Assembly (NCBI GenBank): GCA_037139095.1
Contig: JBAXHD010000052.1
Location: forward strand, 1 to 15,975
Length of the DNA stretch: 15,975 nucleotides
Direction of reading: 5' to 3'
Source: WLMZ01 sp037139095
GTDB taxonomy: Bacteria > Actinomycetota > Acidimicrobiia > Acidimicrobiales > Ilumatobacteraceae
Part shown: positions 1 to 11,153 of the stretch, piece by piece
Position numbering within the stretch: the first letter of the stretch is position 1
Layout: each line of letters begins with the position of its first letter
The notes under the pieces: model-generated
Told to the model about the DNA's origin: nothing
What the model saw: only the letters and a program-made list of their open reading frames with translations
The model's database searches: none
Position numbers and translations under genes: made by a program

Positions 1-2
1 CG

Positions 3-1106
3 AACCTGCAACCGGCTCGCACGATGTGGTATCACGATCACGGCATTCATCACACCGCCGAAAACGCGTATCACGGGTTGGCTGCGCAGTATCACATTCA
101 CGATTCGCTTGAGCAGTCCCTTGGTATTCCTCAAGGCGAGTTCGATGTGGCGTTGATGCTGAGCGATGCAACCTTTAACAAGGACGGGTCGTTGCTGTTC
201 AGCCTCGCGAATCAGACGGGTTTGTGGGGCGACGTGATGCTGGTCAACGGTCGACCATGGCCGCTGATGCAGGTGAAGCGTCGCAAGTACCGTTTCCGTT
301 TGTGCGCTGCTGCGCTATCACGTTCATTCGGTATCGCGCTCGACACAGGTGAGAAGTTCGCCGTCATCGCCACCGACGCAGGCCTGATGCCGGCACCCGT
401 ATTGACAGACAATCTGAAGATGATGAGCGGTGAGCGTTACGAGATCATCATCGACTTCGCGAAGTACGCACCTGGTACGCGAGTCGTCATGAATAACGTC
501 AACCCAAGCAACAACAACAAGATGTTCGTCAACACCGACAAGATCATGGCGTTCGACGTTGTCGATGATGCGTTTGATCCAGCAAACAACGAACTTCCAG
601 CAGTGCTCAACCCTGACAACGAGGCGATGCAACTTCGCGAAGCCGACGCTGTGGCGACCCGCCAATTCTTGTTCCACCGTAAGGGCGGCCAATGGGTCAT
701 CAACGGCACCACGTGGAAAGAAGTTGAGGACAGCAACTACGAGTTCGTGCTCGCCAGCCCACGCCGCGGTGACACCGAAATTTGGGAGTTCAAGAACAGC
801 GCAGGCGGATGGTTCCACCCAGCCCACGCTCACTTTGTCGATTTCCGTATTCTGTCCCGCAACGGACTACCACCTCGTCCCTACGAAGTAGGTCCAAAAG
901 ACACTGCTTACCTTGGCGAGAACGAGACCATCCGGGTGCTGATGAGGTTCGAGGGTCGCGGCAAGTACATGATCCACTGCCACAACATCGTTCACGAAGA
1001 CCACGACATGATGTCGCAATACGAAATCATCGACCCCCTGCAGCCAGGCGACGATCCAATGGGCACACGCGCCACGGCCTACCTACCAACTACGCCGCCG
1101 GTATGA
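3..1106 (+). CDS. Multicopper oxidase, CotA/bilirubin oxidase-like (5' truncated by window edge)
   Basis: The frame is open from the left edge, so the true start and the first part of cupredoxin domain 1 lie outside the window; the ATG at 24 is internal. Three copper-binding blocks are visible: WYHDH (27-41), HPAHAH (816-833) and HCHNIVHEDHDM (975-1010), which supplies type 1, 2 and 3 copper ligands and ends in the methionine expected as axial type 1 ligand. A middle domain begins near VMLVNGRPWP. These blocks and their order match the CotA, bilirubin oxidase and phenoxazinone synthase branch, enzymes that oxidise phenols, pigments or metals and reduce oxygen to water. The substrate cannot be read from the sequence. 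Export is likely for the family, but any signal peptide is outside the window. The next gene follows after 37 bases on the same strand, suggesting co-transcription. Confidence 0.9.
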   Translation, partial: NLQPARTMWYHDHGIHHTAENAYHGLAAQYHIHDSLEQSLGIPQGEFDVALMLSDATFNKDGSLLFSLANQTGLWGDVMLVNGRPWPLMQVKRRKYRFRLCAAALSRSFGIALDTGEKFAVIATDAGLMPAPVLTDNLKMMSGERYEIIIDFAKYAPGTRVVMNNVNPSNNNKMFVNTDKIMAFDVVDDAFDPANNELPAVLNPDNEAMQLREADAVATRQFLFHRKGGQWVINGTTWKEVEDSNYEFVLASPRRGDTEIWEFKNSAGGWFHPAHAHFVDFRILSRNGLPPRPYEVGPKDTAYLGENETIRVLMRFEGRGKYMIHCHNIVHEDHDMMSQYEIIDPLQPGDDPMGTRATAYLPTTPPV

Positions 1107-1143
1107 GTTCCCACGGCTTCTCGCTCATCGGGGAGATAGCAGC

Positions 1144-1689
1144 ATGAAAACCGTTCTGTTGCATCAAGAGCTGACGGGGACTCAACGCCCTCGAAGCGAT
1201 TACCACCGCAGCTTTGCGGTAGATGCAGCCATCGCGCTGTCGTCGGCCGCGGCGCTCGCCCACGCCGCCTCAACCCCATCTCACTACAGTTGGTGGGCAT
1301 TGTCTGGCGAGTTCTTTGCATTCTTGGCATTGGCCCAAGGCACATTGGCATATCGGTTGTTCCGTAAGCCGATGAGTGATGCTGCATTGAGAATTGGCGT
1401 GTGGGGAACCGTGGCGGTCGTCGCGGTCTACGTCGTGAGCCGCACAGTAGGCATTCCGTGTGCACCAGAAATCGCGGGGCACGGCGGAGCGGTGCGTCCG
1501 GGCCGATCGATTGTTCCCGGTGCGGCGAAGTACGTCGGCGCGTTCGACTTATTGACCTTGGCCGCCGAACTCGCACTCATCATGATTCTGACCGGATTGA
1601 TGAGCAAACAACTTCGGCAGCGCACATCGGCCAAGCTGATGTGGGTTGGCCTTGCCATGTGGGCTCTCGCTGGCATCAGCGCGTTGTGA
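1144..1689 (+). CDS. Small polytopic membrane protein, function unknown
   Basis: A 181-residue protein starting at ATG 1144 behind GGGGAG (1130-1135), a good ribosome binding site. It has about five hydrophobic segments, roughly residues 24-42, 50-71, 84-103, 132-153 and 163-181, with short charged connectors, so it is an integral membrane protein. A conserved-looking stretch, VYVVSRTVGIPCAPE (residues 95-109), ends the third segment and is followed by a Gly/His-rich loop (GHGG, 112-115). I recall similar SRT-x-G-x-P patterns in actinobacterial membrane proteins of unknown role, but I cannot name a family. It lies between a multicopper oxidase and a signal peptidase, and its stop codon overlaps the start of the latter. 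That suggests a shared transcript and perhaps a role linked to the exported oxidase, which is inference only. Confidence 0.75.
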   Translation: MKTVLLHQELTGTQRPRSDYHRSFAVDAAIALSSAAALAHAASTPSHYSWWALSGEFFAFLALAQGTLAYRLFRKPMSDAALRIGVWGTVAVVAVYVVSRTVGIPCAPEIAGHGGAVRPGRSIVPGAAKYVGAFDLLTLAAELALIMILTGLMSKQLRQRTSAKLMWVGLAMWALAGISAL

Positions 1690-2252
1690 GCGCAACGGTC
1701 GAACTCCTCAATCGCGAGGGCGAAGCTGATGTCCCCGAGGGCATCGAGATCGTCGAAAAGAAGCGCCGCCCGTTTTGGCGACCGTTACTGGCCATCGTGG
1801 TTGTGCTGCTTGGGGTTCGTTCGTTCCTTGTCGAGACCGTCACGGTGCACGGCAGCAGCATGTCGCCTGGAATTCGCGACGGGGATGTGCTCGTGGTCGA
1901 CCGTTTGACCTACCGCTTTCGTGACCCGCGACCTGGCGAGGTTGTGGTGACAACAGATCCAGTCGACGGCAAGCTTATTGTCAAGCGAGTCGTCGCAGTT
2001 GGTGGCCAAAACGCCGGCATCGAGGACGGCCATTTGATGGTTGATGGCCTTATCTTCGACGAGGCATATGTCAACAACGCAGGGATGGCTGGCTATTACT
2101 TCGGCCCGAACCCGGTGCCGCAGGGCGAGGTGCTCTTGCTTGGCGACGATCGAGATCTGTCGGTCGACTCACGTGCGTTCGGCACCGTATCGGTCGACTC
2201 GATCACCGGCCGAGTCTTGACCCACCTCTGGCCGCTTGGCGGGCACGACTGA
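1686..2252 (+). CDS. lepB: Signal peptidase I (leader peptidase)
   Basis: This membrane serine protease removes signal peptides from exported preproteins. The 188-residue protein has a charged cytoplasmic N-terminus, one membrane anchor (about residues 33-49) and an outward catalytic domain. The family boxes are present: SSM at 57-59 with Ser58 as nucleophile, KRVVAVGG at 100-107 with Lys100 as general base, and GDDRDLSVDSRAFG at 153-166. I chose GTG 1686 because it sits in a GTGA overlap with the stop of the upstream membrane protein gene; later in-frame starts fall inside the anchor. No clear Shine-Dalgarno sequence precedes it, so translational coupling is likely. It is convergent with hisA, 23 bases apart. 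Whether it is the main signal peptidase or an additional one dedicated to the cluster cannot be decided here. Confidence 0.92.
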   Translation: MSATVELLNREGEADVPEGIEIVEKKRRPFWRPLLAIVVVLLGVRSFLVETVTVHGSSMSPGIRDGDVLVVDRLTYRFRDPRPGEVVVTTDPVDGKLIVKRVVAVGGQNAGIEDGHLMVDGLIFDEAYVNNAGMAGYYFGPNPVPQGEVLLLGDDRDLSVDSRAFGTVSVDSITGRVLTHLWPLGGHD

Positions 2253-2275
2253 GCGTTTCTCTAGAAGCGGCCCGT

Positions 2276-3046
2276 CTAGCGATGGGTTCGGTTGAACTCG
2301 ACGCAGTCCGAGTAGCGGACTCCGCTCCCGCCAAACAGATCAAGCGCAGAGCCAACCGTGAGGTCGACGCGCCCCTGGCTGATGTCGTGCACAGTGCCAA
2401 GATCGTCGATCGACTGGGCGCCCCCTGCGTAGGTGCAGGGGATCGGCGAACCCTCGGCCAACAGCGACACCAGTTCAAGGTCGATTCCTTGGGCGAGTCC
2501 CTCTACATCGACCCCGTGCACCAAGAACTCAGCGCAGCTTTCAGACAATCGTGACAGGGTCGCGGCACTCACTTGCAACGTGGTGAAGACCTGCCACCGA
2601 TCGGTGACCACCCAGTAGGCGCCGTCTCTCCACCGGCATGACAGATCGATCACGATGCGGTCTCGGCCCACAGCGGCGGCCGCAGCATCGAGCCGCTCCT
2701 GCGAAAGCGCGCCATCGACGAACAACCACGAGGTCATAATCACGTGTGAGGCGCCGGCGTCGAGCCACTGCTGGGCGTTGTCACCCGAAATGCCACCCCC
2801 AACCTGTAGCCCACCTGGCCACGCTGCCAGAGCCGAACGTGCTGCCGATTCGTTGCCTGCCCCCAACATGATCACGTGACCACCGCGCAGGTCATCGTTG
2901 CGGTAGGTCTCAGCGAACCAATGGGCAGGGTGTTCGCTGACGTGATTGGTGGCCACGCTGCCCTCGGCCGCCGCACGATCGCTGAGGGTTGAGCCCACGA
3001 TCTGCACCACCTGCCCGGAGCGGAGGTCGATGCATGGCCGGAACAT
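2276..3046 (-). CDS. hisA: Eukaryote-type ProFAR isomerase (HisA/His6-like)
   Basis: Histidine biosynthesis enzyme that opens the ribose ring of ProFAR to give PRFAR, as a TIM barrel in the cytosol. The 256-residue protein begins CIDLRSGQVVQIVG with Asp7 at the usual HisA catalytic position, and RIVIDLSCR places the second acidic residue at Asp134. Several blocks match what I recall of yeast His6 rather than bacterial HisA: HVIMLGAGN (57-65), LQVGGGI (80-86), VIMTSWLF (102-109), EFLVHGVDVEGL, YAGGAQSIDDL and VDLTVGSALDLFGG. The start is ATG at 3046 with only a weak GGTGG upstream. It stands alone, not among other his genes, and is divergent from rpoB. An actinobacterium would normally use the bifunctional PriA; if this is the only HisA, a separate TrpF would be needed. 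Assignment to the isomerase is firm; the eukaryotic affiliation is from remembered alignment. Confidence 0.88.
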   Translation of the reverse strand: MFRPCIDLRSGQVVQIVGSTLSDRAAAEGSVATNHVSEHPAHWFAETYRNDDLRGGHVIMLGAGNESAARSALAAWPGGLQVGGGISGDNAQQWLDAGASHVIMTSWLFVDGALSQERLDAAAAAVGRDRIVIDLSCRWRDGAYWVVTDRWQVFTTLQVSAATLSRLSESCAEFLVHGVDVEGLAQGIDLELVSLLAEGSPIPCTYAGGAQSIDDLGTVHDISQGRVDLTVGSALDLFGGSGVRYSDCVEFNRTHR

Positions 3047-3103
3047 GGCACCACCGTAGCGAATCGGCGACCTTTGGGCTCAGCGAAAAACGGCCTGCAA
3101 TGC

Positions 3104-3132
3104 TTGACTGATTCGCCAGAAACGCTTACCGT
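3104..3132 (+). promoter_or_regulatory. Candidate upstream rpoB promoter (P1)
   Basis: TTGACT (3104-3109), a 17-base spacer, then TACCGT (3127-3132), read as -35 and -10 boxes of a housekeeping sigma factor. It has the same -35 hexamer and spacing as the second promoter 72 bases downstream. The -10 box is a weaker match, so this one is less certain. Confidence 0.4.
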
Positions 3133-3175
3133 TCGCGCCAACACATGAAGCGGCCTAGCTGTCTCGGCTCGGGCG

Positions 3176-3204
3176 TTGACTCCTCACGCTCCCGACGATA
3201 GGAT
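3176..3204 (+). promoter_or_regulatory. Main candidate rpoB promoter (P2)
   Basis: TTGACT (3176-3181), exactly 17 bases, then TAGGAT (3199-3204): a near-consensus housekeeping promoter. The start of transcription would be about 3210-3213, giving a leader of roughly 86-89 bases before the rpoB GTG. It means rpoBC can be transcribed independently of any rplJ-rplL operon. Confidence 0.7.
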
Positions 3205-3215
3205 CGTCTGTTGCC

Positions 3216-3263
3216 GTGCGTGTATCTGTCTGCTACCCCTTTCGTAGTGGCTATTTCGCGCAC
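3216..3263 (+). promoter_or_regulatory. Possible structured 5' leader of rpoB
   Basis: Within the predicted rpoB leader, GTGCG (3216-3220) can pair with CGCAC (3259-3263), enclosing a small hairpin CTAC (3233-3236)/GTAG (3244-3247) with loop CCCTTTC. The stems are short and could arise by chance in GC-rich sequence. No boxA-like motif is seen here, unlike the rpsL and tuf leaders. Confidence 0.3.
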
Positions 3264-3298
3264 CTAAGCGTTCCCCCGTGTGCCAACGAGGAGTTGTA

Positions 3299-6200
3299 GT
3301 GGCCAAGAGTCCAACCACCCGTGAGCGTTATTCGTTTGCAAATCTCGAAGATCCATTGGCTCTTCCTGACTTGATTGCGATTCAACGCGAGAGTTTCGAA
3401 TGGTTCTTGAACCATGGACTCGCAGAAACCTTCCGCGATATTTCGCCGATCAAGGATTTCTCCGAGGCACTCCAACTCGAGCTCGAGTTCGATCCCGACG
3501 ACGAAGACTTGCGCCCACCGCCCAAGTTCAGCGTGGCCGAGTGTAAAGAAAAGGACATGACCTATTCGGCGCCCATCTTTGTGCGCGCCCGGTTCATGAA
3601 CCGCAACACCGGCGAAATCAAAGAGCAGACCGTCTTCATGGGTGACTTCCCGATGATGACCGACAAGGGCACCTTCATCATTAACGGCACCGAGCGTGTC
3701 GTTGTGAGCCAGTTGGTTCGTAGCCCCGGCGTCATTTTCGAGCCCGGCGAGCGTTTCCGCCTTCGTAACCTCAGCAAGCACCAGCTGGTCAAGGGCACCG
3801 TGCACCCATACCGTGGCGAATGGCTCGAATTCGACGTCGAGCACAAGCCCGGCAAGTTCGTCACCGCGGGTACCCGCGTTGCCCGCAAGCGTCGCCTCGG
3901 CATCTTCACCCTGCTGCGCGCTCTCGGCTATGACGAAGAGCACGCCCCGGGCTTTATCGACCGTTTTGTCGCTCACTTCGACTTCCTCGAAGACCAGTGG
4001 GACAAGGAGCGTCATTTTGCTCCTACGCAAGACGAGTCGCTTGTCGAGATCTACAAGCGGGCCCGTCCTGGCGAGCCACCAACGCTTGAGTCGTCACGTG
4101 CGTTCTTCCGCAATGCGTTCTTCGAGAACCGTCGCTACGACCTCAGCCGCGTTGGCCGGTACAAGCTCAACCGCAAGCTGGGTAACGAAGTGGCGCGCCT
4201 GCCCGAACTGTTCGGCCTTGATGGTGATCTGCTCGATCTCCCAACCGACGATCAAGATGTGCTCAGCCGTTGCGAAGTGGTCGCAGCACTCAGCTACATG
4301 TTGCACCTCGTCAAGCAGGAGCCCGGCTACCGCCTCGACGACCAAGACCATTTCGCCAACCGCCGCATTCGCAGCGTGGGCGAGCTCATCCAGAACCAGG
4401 TGCGTATTGGCCTCAGCCGTATGGAGCGCGTAGTTCGCGAGCGCATGACCACTCAAGACGTCGAGGCCATCACGCCCCAGACCTTGATCAACATCCGTCC
4501 AGTCGTTGCCGCAATCAAGGAGTTCTTCGGAACATCGCAGTTGTCGCAGTTCATGGACCAGGTGAACCCGTTGTCGGGCCTCACCCACCGTCGTCGTTTG
4601 TCGGCCCTCGGACCCGGTGGTCTGAGCCGCGAGCGTGCCGGCTTCGAAGTCCGCGATGTTCACTTCAGCCACTACGGCCGTATGTGTCCTATTGAGACTC
4701 CAGAAGGTCCAAACATTGGTCTGATTGGTGCACTCAGCACGTTCGCGCGAGTGAACGAGTTTGGTTTCATCGAGAGCCCATACCGCAAGGTTGTCAACGG
4801 TGTCGTCATCGACGAAATCGTCTATATGGCGGCCGACGAAGAAGAGAACTACGTCGTTGCTCAGGCCAACACGCCTATCAACGCCGACGGCACCTTCAAG
4901 GACCCCAAGGTTCTTGTGCGTCGTTCGCCTCAGGCAGCCAGCCTCGACGACCTGCGCAAGATGCTCGAAGCCGAAAGCTTCTTCGGTGCCACCACCGACA
5001 TCGCATTCGTGCCGGGTACCGAGGTCGACTACATGGACGTGTCGCCGCGTCAGATCGTGTCAGTCGCAACCGCGCTCATTCCGTTCCTCGAGCATGACGA
5101 CGCAAACCGCGCCCTGATGGGTGCCAACATGCAGCGTCAGGCCGTTCCACTGATTCGCGCAGAGGCGCCATATATCGGCACCGGCATTGAGGCCCGCGCC
5201 GCACGCGACGCCGCCGACCTCATTCAGGCTGTCGAAGATGGCGATGTCATCGAAGTCAGCGGCGAGAGCGTCACGGTTCAGTACAAGACCCTCGGCAAGA
5301 AGGTGTACCCACTGGCCAAGTTCCGTCGGAGCAACCAAGACACGTGCATCAACCAGCGCGTGCGTGTTGCCGAGGGCGCCAAGATCAAAAAGGGTGACAT
5401 CATCGCCGACGGCCCATCAACCGATCATGGCGAATTGGCGCTTGGCAAGAACCTGCTCGTGGCACTCATGCCATGGGAGGGTTACAACTTCGAAGACGCC
5501 ATCATCCTCAGCGAGCGTTTGGTGAAAGATGACGTGCTCACGTCGATCCACATCAAAGAGCACGAGGTCGATGCCCGCGACACGAAGCTTGGTCTCGAAG
5601 AAATCACTCGTGACATTCCGAACCTCAGCGAAGACATCCTTCGCGACCTCGACGACCGCGGCATCATCCGCGTTGGCGCCGAGGTCGGCCCGGGCGATGT
5701 TCTGGTCGGCAAGGTCACGCCAAAGGGCGAGACCGAGCTCACTCCTGAAGAGCGCCTCCTACGCGCCATCTTCGGTGAGAAGGCACGCGAAGTTCGCGAC
5801 ACCAGCCTCAAGGTGCCACACGGCGAAAATGGCAAGGTCATCGACGTCAAGGTGTTCACCCGCGAAAATGGTGACGAACTGCCACCAGGCGTGAACCAAC
5901 TCGTGCGCGTTTATGTTGGCCAAAAGCGCAAGATCAGCGTTGGCGACAAGCTCGCTGGCCGTCACGGCAACAAGGGCGTTATCTCCAAGATCCTTCCGAT
6001 CGAAGACATGCCGTACTTGTCCGATGGCACCGCGGTCGACATCATCCTCAACCCACTGGGCGTGCCAAGCCGCATGAACGTGGGCCAGGTACTCGAGGCT
6101 CACCTCGGCTACTGCGCTCGTTGGGGTTGGAACGACGTCAAGAACAACGTCACCGTTGGCGACGTGCCCATCCGCGGCACCGAGACCAAGACCCGCCCGA

Positions 6201-6901
6201 ACACGAAGCCGAGCACGTTTATTGCCACGCCAGTGTTCGACGGTGCTCACTGGGACGAAGAAGAGGCCGCTGGAAAGCACCCCACCATCCAGAGCATTTT
6301 GGCGAACCTCAACCCAGAGAGCGTCGACGGCAAGCGCCTCATCCAGATCGACGGCAAGACGCCGTTGTATAACGGCCGCACCGGCGAGTTGTATGACAAC
6401 CCGATCACCGTTGGCTACATGTACATCTTGAAGCTCGCCCACTTGGTCGACGACAAGATTCACGCCCGTTCAACTGGTCCATACAGCATGATCACCCAGC
6501 AGCCGCTTGGTGGTAAGGCTCAGTTCGGTGGCCAGCGTTTCGGCGAGATGGAAGTGTGGGCCCTCGAGGCCTATGGCGCGGCGTACTGCTTGCAGGAACT
6601 GCTCACCATCAAGTCCGACGATGTGCTCGGTCGCGTCAAGGTGTACGAAGCCATCGTGAAGGGCGACAACATCCCAGAGCCCGGCATTCCTGAGAGCTTC
6701 AAGGTTCTCATGAAGGAAATGCAGGCGCTGTGTCTCAACGTTGAGGTCCTCGCTATCGACGGTAGCGAGATCGAGATGCGCGAGATGGACGAAGACGTGT
6801 TCCGTGCCGCCGAAGAACTTGGCATCGACATCAGCCGCCCAGAGCGCGGCACCGACGAAGACGACCGCGAGCGTGCTGCACGCCGCGAGCGCGCGTACTG
6901 A
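3299..6901 (+). CDS. rpoB: DNA-directed RNA polymerase subunit beta
   Basis: The 1200-residue beta subunit of RNA polymerase, forming half of the active-site cleft and the rifampicin pocket. I chose GTG 3299 because GAGGAG (3288-3293) is correctly spaced; the in-frame GTG at 3278 precedes that site. Hallmarks in order: the rifampicin region GTSQLSQFMDQ...THRRRLSALGPGG at about residues 411-440, PIETPEGPNIGLIG, GYNFEDAIILSER, the HGNKG loop at 889-893 and the C-terminal GGQRFGEMEVWALEAYGA clamp segment. In E. coli numbering Asp516, His526 and Ser531 are wild type, but position 518 is Val (Val422, codon 4562-4564) instead of the common Asn. It is followed after 43 bases by rpoC. It is not preceded by rplL; hisA lies divergently upstream. 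Confidence 0.98.
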   Translation: MAKSPTTRERYSFANLEDPLALPDLIAIQRESFEWFLNHGLAETFRDISPIKDFSEALQLELEFDPDDEDLRPPPKFSVAECKEKDMTYSAPIFVRARFMNRNTGEIKEQTVFMGDFPMMTDKGTFIINGTERVVVSQLVRSPGVIFEPGERFRLRNLSKHQLVKGTVHPYRGEWLEFDVEHKPGKFVTAGTRVARKRRLGIFTLLRALGYDEEHAPGFIDRFVAHFDFLEDQWDKERHFAPTQDESLVEIYKRARPGEPPTLESSRAFFRNAFFENRRYDLSRVGRYKLNRKLGNEVARLPELFGLDGDLLDLPTDDQDVLSRCEVVAALSYMLHLVKQEPGYRLDDQDHFANRRIRSVGELIQNQVRIGLSRMERVVRERMTTQDVEAITPQTLINIRPVVAAIKEFFGTSQLSQFMDQVNPLSGLTHRRRLSALGPGGLSRERAGFEVRDVHFSHYGRMCPIETPEGPNIGLIGALSTFARVNEFGFIESPYRKVVNGVVIDEIVYMAADEEENYVVAQANTPINADGTFKDPKVLVRRSPQAASLDDLRKMLEAESFFGATTDIAFVPGTEVDYMDVSPRQIVSVATALIPFLEHDDANRALMGANMQRQAVPLIRAEAPYIGTGIEARAARDAADLIQAVEDGDVIEVSGESVTVQYKTLGKKVYPLAKFRRSNQDTCINQRVRVAEGAKIKKGDIIADGPSTDHGELALGKNLLVALMPWEGYNFEDAIILSERLVKDDVLTSIHIKEHEVDARDTKLGLEEITRDIPNLSEDILRDLDDRGIIRVGAEVGPGDVLVGKVTPKGETELTPEERLLRAIFGEKAREVRDTSLKVPHGENGKVIDVKVFTRENGDELPPGVNQLVRVYVGQKRKISVGDKLAGRHGNKGVISKILPIEDMPYLSDGTAVDIILNPLGVPSRMNVGQVLEAHLGYCARWGWNDVKNNVTVGDVPIRGTETKTRPNTKPSTFIATPVFDGAHWDEEEAAGKHPTIQSILANLNPESVDGKRLIQIDGKTPLYNGRTGELYDNPITVGYMYILKLAHLVDDKIHARSTGPYSMITQQPLGGKAQFGGQRFGEMEVWALEAYGAAYCLQELLTIKSDDVLGRVKVYEAIVKGDNIPEPGIPESFKVLMKEMQALCLNVEVLAIDGSEIEMREMDEDVFRAAEELGIDISRPERGTDEDDRERAARRERAY

Positions 6902-6944
6902 GCAAGAACTAGAACGAGACGACACGAGACGAGGCCAGGGAACG

Positions 6945-10835
<3,891 letters not shown>

Positions 10836-10842
10836 TTGTCGT

Positions 10843-10858
10843 AGCGGCGTTCGCCGCT
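10843..10858 (+). other. Hairpin directly after rpoC
   Basis: AGCGGCG and CGCCGCT form a perfect inverted repeat with two bases between, best folded as a 5-base stem with loop GTTC. It begins 8 bases after the rpoC stop and precedes the main terminator. It has no T tract; it may stabilise the 3' end or act in a tandem terminator. Confidence 0.45.
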
Positions 10859-10867
10859 CAGTCCTCT

Positions 10868-10911
10868 ACGAGCGCAGGTGGCCTTCGGGCCGCCTGCGCT
10901 CGTTTCGTTTT
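10868..10911 (+). terminator. Rho-independent terminator of rpoBC
   Basis: A 16-base-pair stem, 10868-10883 with 10888-10903, containing one T-G wobble and closed by a TTCG tetraloop, is followed by TTTCGTTTT. The stem is mostly G-C. This is a strong intrinsic terminator separating rpoBC from the str genes. Confidence 0.9.
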
Positions 10912-11003
10912 CGCATGAATGAGATGGCCCATCGAACAACGTTTCGTTGGCCCGAACTTCGTCAGGTCGGGTCAACCCGTCTCCGGCAGCTCACGGAGCG
11001 ATT

Positions 11004-11071
11004 GGTCCCCCGATGCCAAATGACCCAAAGTAGGCGAACTTAGCATCGCGCGGGTTGCCGCATCGGGGACC
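11004..11071. repeat. Inverted repeat spanning the rpsL promoter region
   Basis: GGTCCCCCGATGC (11004-11016) and GCATCGGGGACC (11060-11071) are inverted copies, perfect over 12 bases apart from one extra C in the left arm, separated by 43 bases. The right arm lies between the -35 and -10 boxes of the rpsL promoter, so a protein bound to both arms would cover the promoter. Confidence 0.6.
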
Positions 11072-11083
11072 TACCTCTAACAT
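11055..11083 (+). promoter_or_regulatory. Candidate rpsL promoter
   Basis: TTGCCG (11055-11060), 17 bases, TAACAT (11078-11083). The context ACCTCTAACAT is nearly identical to ACCTCTAGCAT at the tuf promoter. Transcription would start near G11090, in the sequence GTCCT, giving a leader of about 64 bases. Confidence 0.6.
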
Positions 11084-11091
11084 TGCAGGGT

Positions 11092-11138
11092 CCTACGCAA
11101 CGGGCGTTCCGCTGCGTGCATAGGTTTCTTTTGACAAC
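11092..11138 (+). promoter_or_regulatory. rpsL leader: hairpin followed by boxA-like site
   Basis: An interrupted hairpin runs from 11092 to 11124. Its core is ACGCA (11095-11099)/TGCGT, a mismatch, then CGG/CCG around loop GCGTT, with outer CCT/AGG pairing across a bulge. TTTCTTTTGACAAC (11125-11138) follows. The nonamer TTTGACAAC (11130-11138) resembles boxA of rRNA antitermination leaders and recurs in the tuf leader at the same distance from the -10 box. The T-rich bases after the hairpin also allow an attenuator reading. Confidence 0.5.
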
Positions 11139-11153
11139 GCGAAAGGTTTACGC

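Larger units (their letters stand above)
10836..11153. other. 318-base spacer between rpoC and rpsL
   Basis: No convincing coding region. In order it holds a short hairpin, the rpoBC terminator, a small hairpin CAACG (10937-10941)/CGTTG (10945-10949), one arm of a long inverted repeat, a spare TAGCAT -10-like box at 11041-11046 without a good -35, the rpsL promoter overlapping the second arm, and a structured leader with a boxA-like site. Confidence 0.7.

Noticed and set aside
3047..3130. Promoter for hisA on the minus strand
   Set aside because: A TACGGT lies just before the ATG but has no -35 at proper distance; I could not support a specific promoter.
3278..3298. Upstream GTG 3278 as the rpoB start
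   Set aside because: It lies before the GAGGAG ribosome site at 3288-3293 and would add seven residues not typical of RpoB; GTG 3299 fits better.
11041..11046. Second TAGCAT -10 box upstream of rpsL
   Set aside because: No acceptable -35 sequence 16-18 bases upstream; listed only as a curiosity of the spacer.
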